DNA of 64,000 nucleotides from Caproiciproducens galactitolivorans (GTDB lineage: Bacteria > Bacillota > Clostridia > Oscillospirales > Acutalibacteraceae), in the NCBI RefSeq assembly GCF_026672255.1, contig NZ_JAPOHA010000001.1, positions 186,001 to 250,000 of the forward strand, written 5' to 3'. The translations under genes and the position numbers were made by a program. The notes below the pieces were generated by a model. It did not search any database. It saw only the letters and a program-made list of their open reading frames with translations, and was not told the origin of the DNA. Numbering within the stretch: the first letter of the stretch is position 1; each line of letters begins with the position of its first letter. Shown here one piece after another: positions 1 through 8,635 of the stretch.

Positions 1-669
1 GGAAACGTTTTTGATGTCGCTTTACATTTCGGTACTGCCATCGCGGTTATCGCCTTCTTTCTCAAGGACTGGGTTCGGCTTATAACAGCCGGGGTTAAAA
101 ATCCGACAACGCCGGACGGCAGGCTGTTTTGGGGCCTGATCATTGCAACGATACCGGGGGCTTTGGCCGGTGTTACTCTGGACAAATATATGGGAGCGTT
201 TTCAAGCCCCCTTTTAATTGGTATCCTCTTAATTGTGATGGGCATTGTTCTCTATGCCTGCGATCGGTTTGGCAGGAATACGATTCACTTGGAGAAAATG
301 GGCATTAAACACAGCCTGCTGATCGGTATTGCCCAGGTACTCGCCATCATCCCCGGCGTTTCCCGTTCGGGGATTACCATGTCTGTCGGCAGGGCGGTCG
401 GAATCGAACGGGAAAGTATTGCAAAATTTACGTTCCTGCTGTCCACACCGATTATTTTAGGCGATGCGCTTTATCACGCAAAAGATATGGCCCATGTAAA
501 TATCGACGTGCTGCCGTTTGTCGTTGCTGTCGTTACGGCCGCCGTCGTTGGGATGCTGAGCATCAAGTTTTTATTGAACTATCTGAAAACGAAAAGCTTT
601 TTCATCTTCACCGTTTACCGTTTTGTTTTCGGTATCTTGATCATCGCGCTTTTTTTCATTCGGCACTAA
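1..669 (+). CDS. uppP: Undecaprenyl-diphosphatase UppP (5' end outside window)
   Basis: Integral membrane phosphatase that recycles undecaprenyl diphosphate to the monophosphate carrier for peptidoglycan synthesis; this family also gives bacitracin tolerance. The frame is open from base 1, so the start lies upstream; a TTG at 163 is internal. Visible family marks are an N-terminal FDVALHFGTAIAV segment at bases 13-51 and the PGVSRSG signature near bases 352-372, followed by several hydrophobic helices. About 222 residues are present against a usual 265-290, so roughly 50 N-terminal residues are missing. No terminator hairpin is obvious before the next gene, 54 bases downstream. Confidence 0.95.
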   Translation, partial: GNVFDVALHFGTAIAVIAFFLKDWVRLITAGVKNPTTPDGRLFWGLIIATIPGALAGVTLDKYMGAFSSPLLIGILLIVMGIVLYACDRFGRNTIHLEKMGIKHSLLIGIAQVLAIIPGVSRSGITMSVGRAVGIERESIAKFTFLLSTPIILGDALYHAKDMAHVNIDVLPFVVAVVTAAVVGMLSIKFLLNYLKTKSFFIFTVYRFVFGILIIALFFIRH

Positions 670-723
670 AAACAGGAAAGCCGGAATAGCTGAAACAAAC
701 AACGAAAGGGTTAAGGGAAATCA

Positions 724-1224
724 ATGAACTATAAAATCCGGGAAATGGCCGAGGATGACTGGAGCAGCGTTCGTAAAATTTATCAGAGCGGCATTAACTC
801 AAACCTTGCGACCTTTGAAACCCATTGCCCGACTTATACGGATTGGGACAAAACGCATATAAAAGACTGCCGGTTCGTCATTACAGACGAGGAAATCGTG
901 ATCGGCTGGGCGGTATTAAGCGCCGTTTCGAACCGCGCTGTTTTTGCAGGCGTCGCAGAAATCAGCATTTATATCGATGATCGTTATAAAAATCAGGGCG
1001 CAGGAACCCTGCTGCTAAATCATTTGGTTCGGGAATCCGAAAAATGCGGGTTCTGGCTTTTGGAATCTGTTATCTTTCAAAACAACACGGCCAGTTTGGA
1101 GCTGCATAAAAAATGCGGGTTCCGCGAGGTAGGATACCGGGAAAAAATGGGGAAAGACCGGTTCGGGGAATGGCGCAATGTTGTGGTGATGGAAAAAAGA
1201 AGTCCGTCCGATTTGTATAATTGA
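724..1224 (+). CDS. GNAT acetyltransferase, phosphinothricin/MnaT-like
   Basis: A 166-residue GCN5-related N-acetyltransferase. The N-terminal ATFET element and the acetyl-CoA loop with the R-x-x-G-x-G-type stretch KNQGAGTLLL place it near the phosphinothricin / methionine sulfoximine acetyltransferases (Pat, MnaT/YncA). Members acetylate amino groups of toxic amino-acid analogues; the actual substrate here cannot be read from sequence. It follows uppP on the same strand with a weak AAGGG ribosome site and is closed by a hairpin terminator. Confidence 0.85.
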   Translation: MNYKIREMAEDDWSSVRKIYQSGINSNLATFETHCPTYTDWDKTHIKDCRFVITDEEIVIGWAVLSAVSNRAVFAGVAEISIYIDDRYKNQGAGTLLLNHLVRESEKCGFWLLESVIFQNNTASLELHKKCGFREVGYREKMGKDRFGEWRNVVVMEKRSPSDLYN

Positions 1225-1241
1225 AAAGGTTTCATTTTTAA

Positions 1242-1272
1242 GAGCGTTCGGTTAACATCCGGACGCTTTTTT
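1242..1272 (+). terminator. Intrinsic terminator after the GNAT gene
   Basis: Stem AGCGTTCGG / CCGGACGCT (one G-U pair) around a 7-base loop, followed directly by six T. Confidence 0.85.
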
Positions 1273-1319
1273 GTATATCAGGCAAAATTTTGTAAATCTT
1301 AACCTTGGAGGGATAGTCT

Positions 1320-2654
1320 ATGAAATCGATTTGGAACGAAAGCTGCAGTCTCCCAAAAAGGGATTCCCTGAAAGGCGATCTTGTTGTGGACACCATCGTA
1401 ATCGGAGCCGGAATGGCCGGAGTGTTGACCGCGTACCTTCTGCAAAAAGAAGGAAAGAAAGTTGCGGTTCTGGAAGCGGTGGAAACGGCAAGCGGCGTAA
1501 CAGGAAATACAACGGCAAAAATAACCTCGCAGCATAATTTGTTTTACAACACCCTGATACAAAAAGTGGGGCAGGAGCAGGCAAAGCAGTACGCCGACGC
1601 AAACCAGAAAGCAATTGAAATGTATCGGAGCATCATCTCCGAAAACGGCATTAACTGTAATTTGGAAACAAAGTCCGCGTTTGTATATTCGCTCGATCAG
1701 ATGCAGGACATTGAGGCCGAAACAAATGCCGCGCTCAGTTTGGGAATTCCCGCGGAATTTACAACATCCACCGGTTTGCCTTTTGAAGTGAAGGCGGCGG
1801 TGAAATTCCCGAATCAGGCACAGTTTCATCCGCTCAAATTTATACAATCTATTTCTAAGGATTTGGATATCTATGAAAACACAAAGGCGTTATTCGTCAG
1901 CGGCGACAGCGTTGTTACAAATCGCGGCAGGGTAACGGCGGACCATATTGTTATTGCTACGCATTTTCCCTTTCTGAATGTTCCGGGCTGGTATTTTGCG
2001 CGGATGCATCAGGACCGCTCCTACGTGATTGCGCTGGAAAACGCAAAAGACCCGGATGGAATGTATATTGACGCGGATCCGAACGGCTACTCTTTCCGCA
2101 GCTATGAAGGGCATTTACTTCTCGGCGGAGGCGGTCACCGTTCGGGCAAGCATCCGGATACAAGCAGCTATGAAAAATTGCGGGCTTTTGCAAAGAAGTA
2201 CTATCCGGACAGCCGCGAGGTCTGCCATTGGTCCGCGCAGGACTGCGTATCATGGGACAGCATTCCTTATATCGGGCGTTACAGCGCTTCAACCCCGCAT
2301 CTGTTTGTGGTGACCGGATTTAAAAAGTGGGGCATGACCAGCTCGATGGTCGCCGCCATGATTCTCAGTGACGAAATCTGCGGCCGCACGAATGAAAACG
2401 CGGAAGTTTTTTCTCCCCGGCGTTTTAATGCGTCCGCTTCCGCAAAAAATCTTTTCACCGATGTCGGGCAGTCTGTGGCGGGTCTTACCGCGGGTTTGTT
2501 TTCTCCGCCCAAGCGCAGATGCGCGCATTTGGGCTGCCGCGTTCACTGGAATCCGGACGAGGAAACATGGGACTGCCCCTGCCATGGTTCAAGGTATACC
2601 AAAGACGGTGAACTGATCAGTAATCCGGCGCAGAAAGGTTTAAAAAACAAATAG
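1320..2654 (+). CDS. FAD-dependent oxidoreductase with C-terminal Rieske domain
   Basis: A 444-residue DAO-type flavoprotein fused to a Rieske [2Fe-2S] domain. Residues 25-40 contain the dinucleotide-binding GxGxxG motif (IGAGMAG). The C-terminus holds the Rieske ligands C401-x-H403 and C419-x-x-H422, with C406 and C421 positioned as the structural disulfide pair. The family is common in clostridia and bacilli but its substrate is not established. The ATG is preceded by a good GGAGGG site. No partner redox protein is adjacent; the downstream genes are two tiny unknown proteins. Confidence 0.9.
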   Translation: MKSIWNESCSLPKRDSLKGDLVVDTIVIGAGMAGVLTAYLLQKEGKKVAVLEAVETASGVTGNTTAKITSQHNLFYNTLIQKVGQEQAKQYADANQKAIEMYRSIISENGINCNLETKSAFVYSLDQMQDIEAETNAALSLGIPAEFTTSTGLPFEVKAAVKFPNQAQFHPLKFIQSISKDLDIYENTKALFVSGDSVVTNRGRVTADHIVIATHFPFLNVPGWYFARMHQDRSYVIALENAKDPDGMYIDADPNGYSFRSYEGHLLLGGGGHRSGKHPDTSSYEKLRAFAKKYYPDSREVCHWSAQDCVSWDSIPYIGRYSASTPHLFVVTGFKKWGMTSSMVAAMILSDEICGRTNENAEVFSPRRFNASASAKNLFTDVGQSVAGLTAGLFSPPKRRCAHLGCRVHWNPDEETWDCPCHGSRYTKDGELISNPAQKGLKNK

Positions 2655-2732
2655 AACGGCTCGCAGACGGAATCCGAAGGAAAATGCATAGGACAATTCC
2701 GTCTGCGCATAATACGGATGGAGGTGATTGCA

Positions 2733-2867
2733 ATGCCGAAGGACAGCCAGCCGGACAATAAAAAAGACCGGGTGAAAAAAGCAAACGGACAGACGACCAT
2801 TACAAGGGAGAATCAAAATCAAAACCGGAACGCAAAGAAACAATCCATTCAAAAGAATGACGTGTAA
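2733..2867 (+). CDS. Small basic Asn/Gln-rich protein (44 aa), unknown
   Basis: Short reading frame with a strong GGAGGTGA ribosome site 5 bases before ATG. The 44-residue product is very hydrophilic, rich in Lys, Asn, Gln and Asp, with no hydrophobic segment, and ends in IQKNDV. It sits 11 bases before another small frame that carries the same terminal-type motif (IPKNDV), so the two are probably co-transcribed and related. Size and composition recall small spore-associated clostridial proteins, but this is only a resemblance; function unknown. Confidence 0.6.
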   Translation: MPKDSQPDNKKDRVKKANGQTTITRENQNQNRNAKKQSIQKNDV

Positions 2868-2878
2868 GGAGGCACAAC

Positions 2879-3031
2879 GTGGCTAAAGCAGGAATGAGGC
2901 GCCCGGATCCGAAGGACCCGCACGGCACGGAGAGCAATCATAAAACGCATATCCCGAAGAATGATGTGAATCCCGTACCCGAAATTCAGGGAAAGGCGAA
3001 GCACACCAAGGAAAAAGCCGCCCCCATGTAA
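2879..3031 (+). CDS. Small hydrophilic protein (50 aa, GTG start), unknown
   Basis: GTG start with a TAAGGAGG ribosome site overlapping the stop of the previous small gene. The 50-residue product begins MAKAGMRRPDPKDPHG, has HIPKNDV in the middle and a basic C-terminus, with no membrane or secretion signal. Similar short unannotated proteins occur, as far as I recall, in other clostridia. The shared KNDV motif with the upstream gene is visible directly. Function unknown. A GC-rich hairpin without a T-run follows at 3047-3070. Confidence 0.6.
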   Translation: MAKAGMRRPDPKDPHGTESNHKTHIPKNDVNPVPEIQGKAKHTKEKAAPM

Positions 3032-3168
3032 AAAATTATGTAAGACCGGGCGAGGTTTGGGCCCCGCCCTAACAGGGTGAATATCCATGCACATTCGGCA
3101 CGTTTTTTCAAATACGATATTTGCCCTGCACGCTATTATCTTTGCCTTCGCACGATTGATTATGAATG

Positions 3169-3357
3169 TTAATATTTGTTTTTAATACTGGCTACAAACT
3201 CATGCATTTCCCCGTTTGAATTTACTTCATGCGTATGATCCAATATCTCCTGCTGCTTTGCGCGGGGAAGAGCCGAAAAGTATTCCATCGCCTCCTCGTT
3301 TTGGGCGAGCGCCATTCCAAAACCCAATGGAAGATCCAATTTTATCACCTCCGGCAT
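3169..3357 (-). CDS. Small conserved clostridial protein (62 aa)
   Basis: 62-residue soluble protein beginning MPEVIKLDLPLGFGMALAQN and containing ALPRAKQQEI. It resembles short clostridial proteins usually left unnamed, sometimes linked to the C-terminal part of the YdeI/OmpD-associated family. The ATG has a GGAAGGTG site about 7 bases upstream. It is transcribed away from ndk, which lies 100 bases to the right on the other strand. Function not known. Confidence 0.7.
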   Translation of the reverse strand: MPEVIKLDLPLGFGMALAQNEEAMEYFSALPRAKQQEILDHTHEVNSNGEMHEFVASIKNKY

Positions 3358-3457
3358 TAGTGTTCACCTTCCAAATTAAAAAATTCAGTCTTTGTGCTTT
3401 TATTCGAATACGCAATATGCTATTATTAGAATAAATAAAAAACAAGGAGGTATTCAA

Positions 3458-3859
3458 ATGGAAAGAACATACATTATGCTGAAACCGGACGCGATCAAAA
3501 GGAAGTTGGTCGGGAAAATTATTTCGAGAATCGAAGAGAAGGGTTACATAATTACCGATGCGAAAATGATGCAGCTTGACGAAGCCATCTTAAAGGAGCA
3601 TTATGCGCATCTTGCGGATAAACCTTTTTTTCACAGCATTGTGGAATATATGGTTTCCGGCCCCGTGCTGGCAATGATTGTGGAAGGGGAGAATGCCGTG
3701 TTGGGAATGCGCAAAATTATGGGCGCAACCAAGTTTGAAGACGCCGAAGCCGGTACGATCCGCGGGGATTATGCGTTCAATACGCAGGAAAACCTGATCC
3801 ACGGTTCGGATTCCGTTGAAAACGCGGAAATAGAGATTAAACGTTTTTTTCATAAATAA
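3458..3859 (+). CDS. ndk: Nucleoside diphosphate kinase
   Basis: Transfers the gamma-phosphate of ATP to nucleoside diphosphates through a phosphohistidine. The 133-residue length is normal. The catalytic motif N-L-I-H-G-S-D-S is complete, with the active histidine at residue 115, and the N-terminal ERTYIMLKPD strand is typical. ATG 3458 has a consensus AAGGAGG site 7 bases upstream; upstream in-frame starts lack one. It is a single-gene unit followed by paired hairpins. Confidence 0.97.
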   Translation: MERTYIMLKPDAIKRKLVGKIISRIEEKGYIITDAKMMQLDEAILKEHYAHLADKPFFHSIVEYMVSGPVLAMIVEGENAVLGMRKIMGATKFEDAEAGTIRGDYAFNTQENLIHGSDSVENAEIEIKRFFHK

Positions 3860-3862
3860 GGA

Positions 3863-3933
3863 CGGCGGGAAAATCCCGCCGCCCAGATAGCTCTTGGGTA
3901 TAGAAAAATGCGGCGGAATTTTCCGCCGCATTT
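3863..3933. terminator. Two hairpins between convergent ndk and GH25 genes
   Basis: First stem GGCGGGA/TCCCGCC at 3864-3880. Second, stronger stem at 3906-3933 (AATGCGGCGGAA / TTCCGCCGCATT) flanked by A-run and T-run, so it can end transcription in both directions. Confidence 0.8.
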
Positions 3934-3943
3934 CTTCCGTAAA

Positions 3944-5431
3944 TTAAGAAACAATGACTAAGCACTGCCGAACCGGCTGCTGGCCGGGAAGGGTGGAATA
4001 AACGCTGGTGCATCCGGTTCCGACCGCCTGAACCTTGTAGTAATAGCTGTTGCCGGACTTTACAAGAGCAACCTGCTTCAGGATACTGCCGTTGCCGGTT
4101 GCAAAGTACGGTGTCGCAGTTGTTCCCATCGGGGTGAACTTAAACTGATACGTCTTTCCTTTTTTCATATACAGAGGAGAGGTGGTGTCGGAAGCAACCG
4201 ACATGGAACGGCCGTAAGCGGTAAAGGCAACGGAAGTCGAGCCGGTTCCGGTGGTAATCAATGCCGATCCCGAGCCTACGTTCGTAATTTTGTAAATATA
4301 GCCGTCCGTGAGCTTTTTGCTGAATTCCACAGAAACCGCGGAAGGATTGGAAGAGGCGGCCGGCGGCGCGGAAGAACGGGTCGTTGTAATTTTATAATAG
4401 TAAGCGTTGTTGGAGCCGAAGGTGTAGTCCCATGTAGTGTCGGACTTAAGCATATCGTCCCCGTCGGTTCCGGGATTTAAATTCGGATCACTGGGGTCCA
4501 CGGGGGTGGTATTCTGGCCGTTTGAGGAGTAGTCCACATAAGAGTAATTGAGGTCGACAACGCCGGTGGTAATGCCCGGAACGTTTCCGGAACCATATTG
4601 CCACACCGTATACGGATTACTGTATTTTGCGGAATCTACACCCCAGCTTGCCACCCATTTGTCGTAACAGTCCAGGCTGGAACTGGAAAGGTTTGTATTG
4701 AAGAAACTCGGGGAACTGTAAATTCCCGCTTTGTAGCCGCCGTTTTCAATTGCGGAACAGAACGTGGCGGCAATGCTTGTAAGCTGCTCTCTGGACAGCG
4801 TGCGCTGTGCCTGATATTCAATATCGTAAAAGACCGGATAGTCCAAATGACGCCCATTTAATATGCTGAGGCACATTCTGGCTTCTTCCGCCGCCGCGGC
4901 TGTGGTTGTCGCGTAGCTGAAATGATAAACGCCGACTTTTATTCCGTTTGCGGTTGCGCCGTCGTAATTCTGGCTGAAATAGGCGTCGGTCTGCTGGGAC
5001 CAGTTTTCGCTGCCGAAGCCTGTTCGGATAATCGCAAACTGGACGCCGCTGTTTTTTACATCGGTCCAGTTAATGGATTGCTGATATCTCGAAACATCAA
5101 TTCCTTTTAATGCCACATGTACAACGCAGGAAGCGCTTTGACCGTCGGTCGCGGTCGCGGTAACAGTCGTTCTTCCCAGCTTCAGGCCCGTAACAACGCC
5201 GCCGCTGACGGTTGCAACGCTTTCATCGCTGGAAGTCCATGTGGAATCGCTCATGATGCAGCCCGATTCGGACGCTGTGAGCGTTGCGGTGTCACCCACA
5301 CCCAAAGCAAGTTTTGTGTTGTCCAGGGTCAGCGTTCCCAGGGATGAGTTTACATCGGTCGCAAAAGCAGTTACGCTGAACGATGCAATGATTGCGAGTA
5401 TTAGCACGAGAGAGATTAGCTTTTTTTTCAT
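3944..5431 (-). CDS. Secreted GH25 lysozyme with Ig-like (Big_2) domain
   Basis: Muramidase that cuts peptidoglycan, exported by a signal peptide (residues 1-25). Residues about 33-107 form a bacterial Ig-like Big_2 domain. Residues 109-305 are the GH25 barrel: GIDVSRYQ with D112, the catalytic pair in YPVFYDIEYQ (D203, E205), WQYGSG and VDLNYS. The C-terminal ~180 residues hold two related, aromatic/Ser-rich segments I do not recognise, perhaps wall-binding. The chosen ATG is followed by a classic lipophilic signal sequence and has GGAGG 7 bases upstream; 44 further in-frame codons upstream are probably leader. A perfect sigma-A promoter lies upstream. Confidence 0.9.
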   Translation of the reverse strand: MKKKLISLVLILAIIASFSVTAFATDVNSSLGTLTLDNTKLALGVGDTATLTASESGCIMSDSTWTSSDESVATVSGGVVTGLKLGRTTVTATATDGQSASCVVHVALKGIDVSRYQQSINWTDVKNSGVQFAIIRTGFGSENWSQQTDAYFSQNYDGATANGIKVGVYHFSYATTTAAAAEEARMCLSILNGRHLDYPVFYDIEYQAQRTLSREQLTSIAATFCSAIENGGYKAGIYSSPSFFNTNLSSSSLDCYDKWVASWGVDSAKYSNPYTVWQYGSGNVPGITTGVVDLNYSYVDYSSNGQNTTPVDPSDPNLNPGTDGDDMLKSDTTWDYTFGSNNAYYYKITTTRSSAPPAASSNPSAVSVEFSKKLTDGYIYKITNVGSGSALITTGTGSTSVAFTAYGRSMSVASDTTSPLYMKKGKTYQFKFTPMGTTATPYFATGNGSILKQVALVKSGNSYYYKVQAVGTGCTSVYSTLPGQQPVRQCLVIVS

Positions 5432-5562
5432 GAATTTTCCTCCATCCGTTTCTTTCTGCATCTTATTTTCTGTAACCCACTGAATTATTCGTATCATGCT
5501 ATCATTCTTCTCAAATTCTGAAATAGCAACATTGCACTGAACAGTAGGATTGTTTATTTCCA

Positions 5563-5591
5563 ATTATATTTTTAAAACCTATTTATGTCAA
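5563..5591 (-). promoter_or_regulatory. Consensus sigma-A promoter of the GH25 gene
   Basis: On the minus strand TTGACA (5591-5586), a 17-base spacer and TATAAT (5568-5563). The predicted start near 5556 gives an untranslated leader of about 125 bases. In the rest of 5432-5857 I see only AT-rich sequence and no convincing gene. Confidence 0.85.
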
Positions 5592-5857
5592 GTATGTACA
5601 CTAAAAAACACCATGCGACAAAAGGGGATATTATCATAAAATTTGAGGGCTTAAAAAGTCAAAAAATGGCGACTCTGCTGATTATTTTGGCATTTTCCAT
5701 TCCAACTTACGGCACACAATCCGTATTTCTCTGGAATAAATTACCGATAAAGGATTTTTTAATTTTGGAAATAAAGACGGAGAAAATTATATTTGATTAT
5801 TTTTGGCAAATGATTTAAAATGAACAAGTGTATTTTTTACTGGCTGGAGGAAGAATT

Positions 5858-7444
5858 TTGGCAAATTACGTAGATGAAATCAAACGGAGAAGAACCTTCG
5901 CAATTATCTCTCACCCGGATGCGGGTAAAACGACATTAACGGAAAAGCTTTTGCTCTACGGCGGCGCCATTTCGCTTGCCGGTTCCGTAAAAGGAAAGAA
6001 AACGGCAAAGCATGCGGTTTCCGACTGGATGGAAATTGAAAAGCAGAGAGGGATATCGGTTACTTCCTCTGTTATGCAGTTTAATTATCAGGGCTTTTGC
6101 ATTAATATATTGGATACGCCGGGACATCAGGACTTCTCGGAAGACACCTACCGCACGCTGATGGCCGCCGATTCGGCGGTAATGGTGATCGACGCTTCCA
6201 AGGGTGTTGAAAAGCAGACCCGCAAGCTCTTTAAGGTCTGCACCCTCCGCAATATTCCGATCTTCACGTTTATCAATAAAATGGACCGGGAAGCGCGGAA
6301 CCCGTTCGACCTGCTGGAGGAAATCGAAAAGGAACTGGGAATCCGCACGTTCCCGATGAACTGGCCGATCGGTTCCGGTAAAGAATTCAAGGGCGTTTAC
6401 GACAGAAACAAAAAGGAAATCATCGCGTTTAAGGCAAATAACGGCCAGCACGAAGTGGAAGCGACGAAGGTCGATATCAACGATGAGCGGCTGAATGCCC
6501 TGATCGGTGAAGACCATCGGAATACGCTTGTCGATGATATTCTGCTTTTGGACGGCGCCGGGTACGATTTTGACCTTGAAGCGGTTCGGAACGGAAAGCT
6601 TTCCCCTGTATTCTTCGGTTCGGCTCTGACCAACTTTGGGGTGGAACCCTTTCTGGAAGAGTTTTTGAATATGACCACGTCCCCTTTGCCGAGGAATGCG
6701 GATGTGGGGTTGATCGACCCGTTTCAAAATGAATTTTCCGCCTTTGTCTTTAAAATTCAGGCGAATATGAATAAAGCGCACCGCGACCGCATCGCTTTTA
6801 TGCGCATTTGCTCCGGCAAATTTGACAAGAGCCTGGATGTTTACCATGTGCAGGGCGGGAAAAAGATGAAGCTTCTGCAGCCGCAGCAGCTGATGGCACA
6901 GGACCGGGAAATCATCGATGAAGCTTACGCGGGCGACATCATCGGCGTTTTTGATCCCGGCATATTCTCCATCGGGGACACCCTGTGTTCGCCTTCCAAT
7001 AAGTTTTCGTTCGGCGGTATTCCGACGTTTGCCCCGGAGCATTTCTCCCGCGTGCAGCAGGTGGATACCATGAAACGCAAACAGTTTGTGAAAGGAATGT
7101 CCCAGATTGCGCAGGAAGGCGCGATTCAGATCTTCCAGGAACTGGGCGGCGGTATGGAAGAGGTGATTGTCGGCGTAGTCGGAACCTTGCAGTTTGACGT
7201 ATTGGAATACAGACTGAAAAATGAGTACAATGTGGATATCCGCATGGAAGGACTGCCGTACCAGTATATCCGCTGGATTGAAAACAGCGGCCTCGACCCG
7301 AAAACCCTGAACCTTACGTCCGATACCAAACGGATTCAGGATCTGAGGGGACACCATCTTTTAATCTTTGCAAATGAGTGGAGTATCCGGTGGGCGCAGG
7401 AACACAATGAAGGGCTGGTACTCGCGGAATTTGGAAAAGGTTAA
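5858..7444 (+). CDS. prfC: Peptide chain release factor 3
   Basis: Translational GTPase that removes RF1/RF2 from the ribosome after peptide release. The start is TTG 5858 (MANYVDEIKRRRTFAII), with GGAGG 7 bases upstream, giving 528 residues, the normal size. G-motifs are intact: SHPDAGKT at residues 18-25, the switch region KQRGISVTSS, DTPGHQDF, and NKMD. The C-terminal domain III is complete. It begins a same-strand pair with the BASS transporter 52 bases downstream. Confidence 0.96.
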   Translation: MANYVDEIKRRRTFAIISHPDAGKTTLTEKLLLYGGAISLAGSVKGKKTAKHAVSDWMEIEKQRGISVTSSVMQFNYQGFCINILDTPGHQDFSEDTYRTLMAADSAVMVIDASKGVEKQTRKLFKVCTLRNIPIFTFINKMDREARNPFDLLEEIEKELGIRTFPMNWPIGSGKEFKGVYDRNKKEIIAFKANNGQHEVEATKVDINDERLNALIGEDHRNTLVDDILLLDGAGYDFDLEAVRNGKLSPVFFGSALTNFGVEPFLEEFLNMTTSPLPRNADVGLIDPFQNEFSAFVFKIQANMNKAHRDRIAFMRICSGKFDKSLDVYHVQGGKKMKLLQPQQLMAQDREIIDEAYAGDIIGVFDPGIFSIGDTLCSPSNKFSFGGIPTFAPEHFSRVQQVDTMKRKQFVKGMSQIAQEGAIQIFQELGGGMEEVIVGVVGTLQFDVLEYRLKNEYNVDIRMEGLPYQYIRWIENSGLDPKTLNLTSDTKRIQDLRGHHLLIFANEWSIRWAQEHNEGLVLAEFGKG

Positions 7445-7496
7445 TGTACGGTGAAAGCCTCTTTTGCAATCACCGGCAGGAAGGGAGGGATAGACG

Positions 7497-8456
7497 GTGC
7501 GCTGTTTGGATTCCTTTAATAAATTCATAGAGAAGTGGATGGCGCTTGTTACACCCGCCTGCCTGCTTATCGGCGTCCTTTTTGCGGATTCGCTCAGCCA
7601 TTTCCTGTTTATCGTTCCGTATGTCTTTGCTTTTATGACGTTCTGCGGCAGCGTGGGTTCCCGATTCGGTGATTTGAAACGGGTATTTCAGCACCCGCTG
7701 CCGCTTCTGGTTTCCCTCTTTGTCATCCATTTTGTTATCCCGCTTTTAGCGAATGCGGCCGGAACTCTGCTGTTCCCCGGGCATCCCTATACGGTAACGG
7801 GAATGGTGCTGGAATTTGTTGTTCCCAGCGCGGTTGTCAGCTCGATGTGGGTTTCCATCTACCGCGGAAGCGCCCCGTTTACGCTGTCCATTATCCTGCT
7901 CGATACGCTTTTCGCCCCGTTCCTTGTCCCGCTGAGCCTGCATTATTTTGTCGGTTCCAATGTACAGGTCGACACGGCCGCGATGATGCAGGAATTAGCA
8001 CTGATGGTTGCGGTTCCGGCGATTCTCGCCATGGCGCTCAATCAGGCCAGCGGCGGCACGTTAAAGCAGACGCTTTCCCCCAAGCTTGCCCCGTTCGGGA
8101 AAATTGCGCTGATGATTGTCGTTTCGGTCAATTCCTCCAAGGTTGCGCCTTTTATCAAGCATATGAACGGTTTTCTGTTTGCCGTTACCGGAGCGATGCT
8201 TGGCATTGCGGCGCTGGGATATGCCCTTGGCTGGGTCTGCGCAGTGCTTTTGAAAAGGAAGCGGAATCTTATCGTTTCCATGACGTTCGGGTGCGGTATG
8301 CGCAATATCAGCGCGGGCGCCGTTATAGCCGCCGCGTATTTCCCGGCGGAAGTAATGTTCCCGGTTATGATCGGGACGCTGTTCCAGCAGGTTCTGGCCG
8401 CCTTTTACGCGCAGCTGCTTGTGAAATTTTACGGCACCGGCGAAGAAGCCGCATGA
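7497..8456 (+). CDS. Bile acid:sodium symporter (BASS) family transporter
   Basis: A 319-residue membrane protein with about ten hydrophobic helices. The pattern, including the broken-helix stretch GCGMRNISAGAVIAA and the earlier FVVPSAVVSSMW segment, matches the BASS superfamily, which moves organic anions with sodium. Substrate not predictable. Starts at GTG with GGGAGGGA upstream and ends before a terminator. Confidence 0.85.
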   Translation: MRCLDSFNKFIEKWMALVTPACLLIGVLFADSLSHFLFIVPYVFAFMTFCGSVGSRFGDLKRVFQHPLPLLVSLFVIHFVIPLLANAAGTLLFPGHPYTVTGMVLEFVVPSAVVSSMWVSIYRGSAPFTLSIILLDTLFAPFLVPLSLHYFVGSNVQVDTAAMMQELALMVAVPAILAMALNQASGGTLKQTLSPKLAPFGKIALMIVVSVNSSKVAPFIKHMNGFLFAVTGAMLGIAALGYALGWVCAVLLKRKRNLIVSMTFGCGMRNISAGAVIAAAYFPAEVMFPVMIGTLFQQVLAAFYAQLLVKFYGTGEEAA

Positions 8457-8472
8457 AATTGAGAATCGAAAA

Positions 8473-8505
8473 ACCGCCGTCCCAGAAGACCGGCGGTATT
8501 TTTTT
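8473..8505 (+). terminator. Intrinsic terminator after BASS transporter
   Basis: Stem ACCGCCG / CGGCGGT with a 10-11 base loop, followed by A and seven T. Confidence 0.85.
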
Positions 8506-8635
8506 AAGGTTTTGTTTGTAAAATTATCCTTTCCAGTCAGTGTTTTCCTATCCCTCTTGTGATTTTATGAAAACAGTTTATAATGTAGGAATACATACTA
8601 TTGCTTCGAAAACATCGTTTATCTGGAGGTATTCT

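Noticed and set aside
3047-3070. Terminator after the second tiny gene
   Set aside because: GGGCG/CGCCC stem exists but has a mismatch and no T-run.
5585-5818. 77-codon plus-strand frame before prfC
   Set aside because: No ribosome site and no family; overlaps the promoter of the divergent GH25 gene.
5936-7357. 473-codon open frame on the minus strand
   Set aside because: Exact antisense of prfC; low-complexity translated sequence with no family marks, produced by codon bias.
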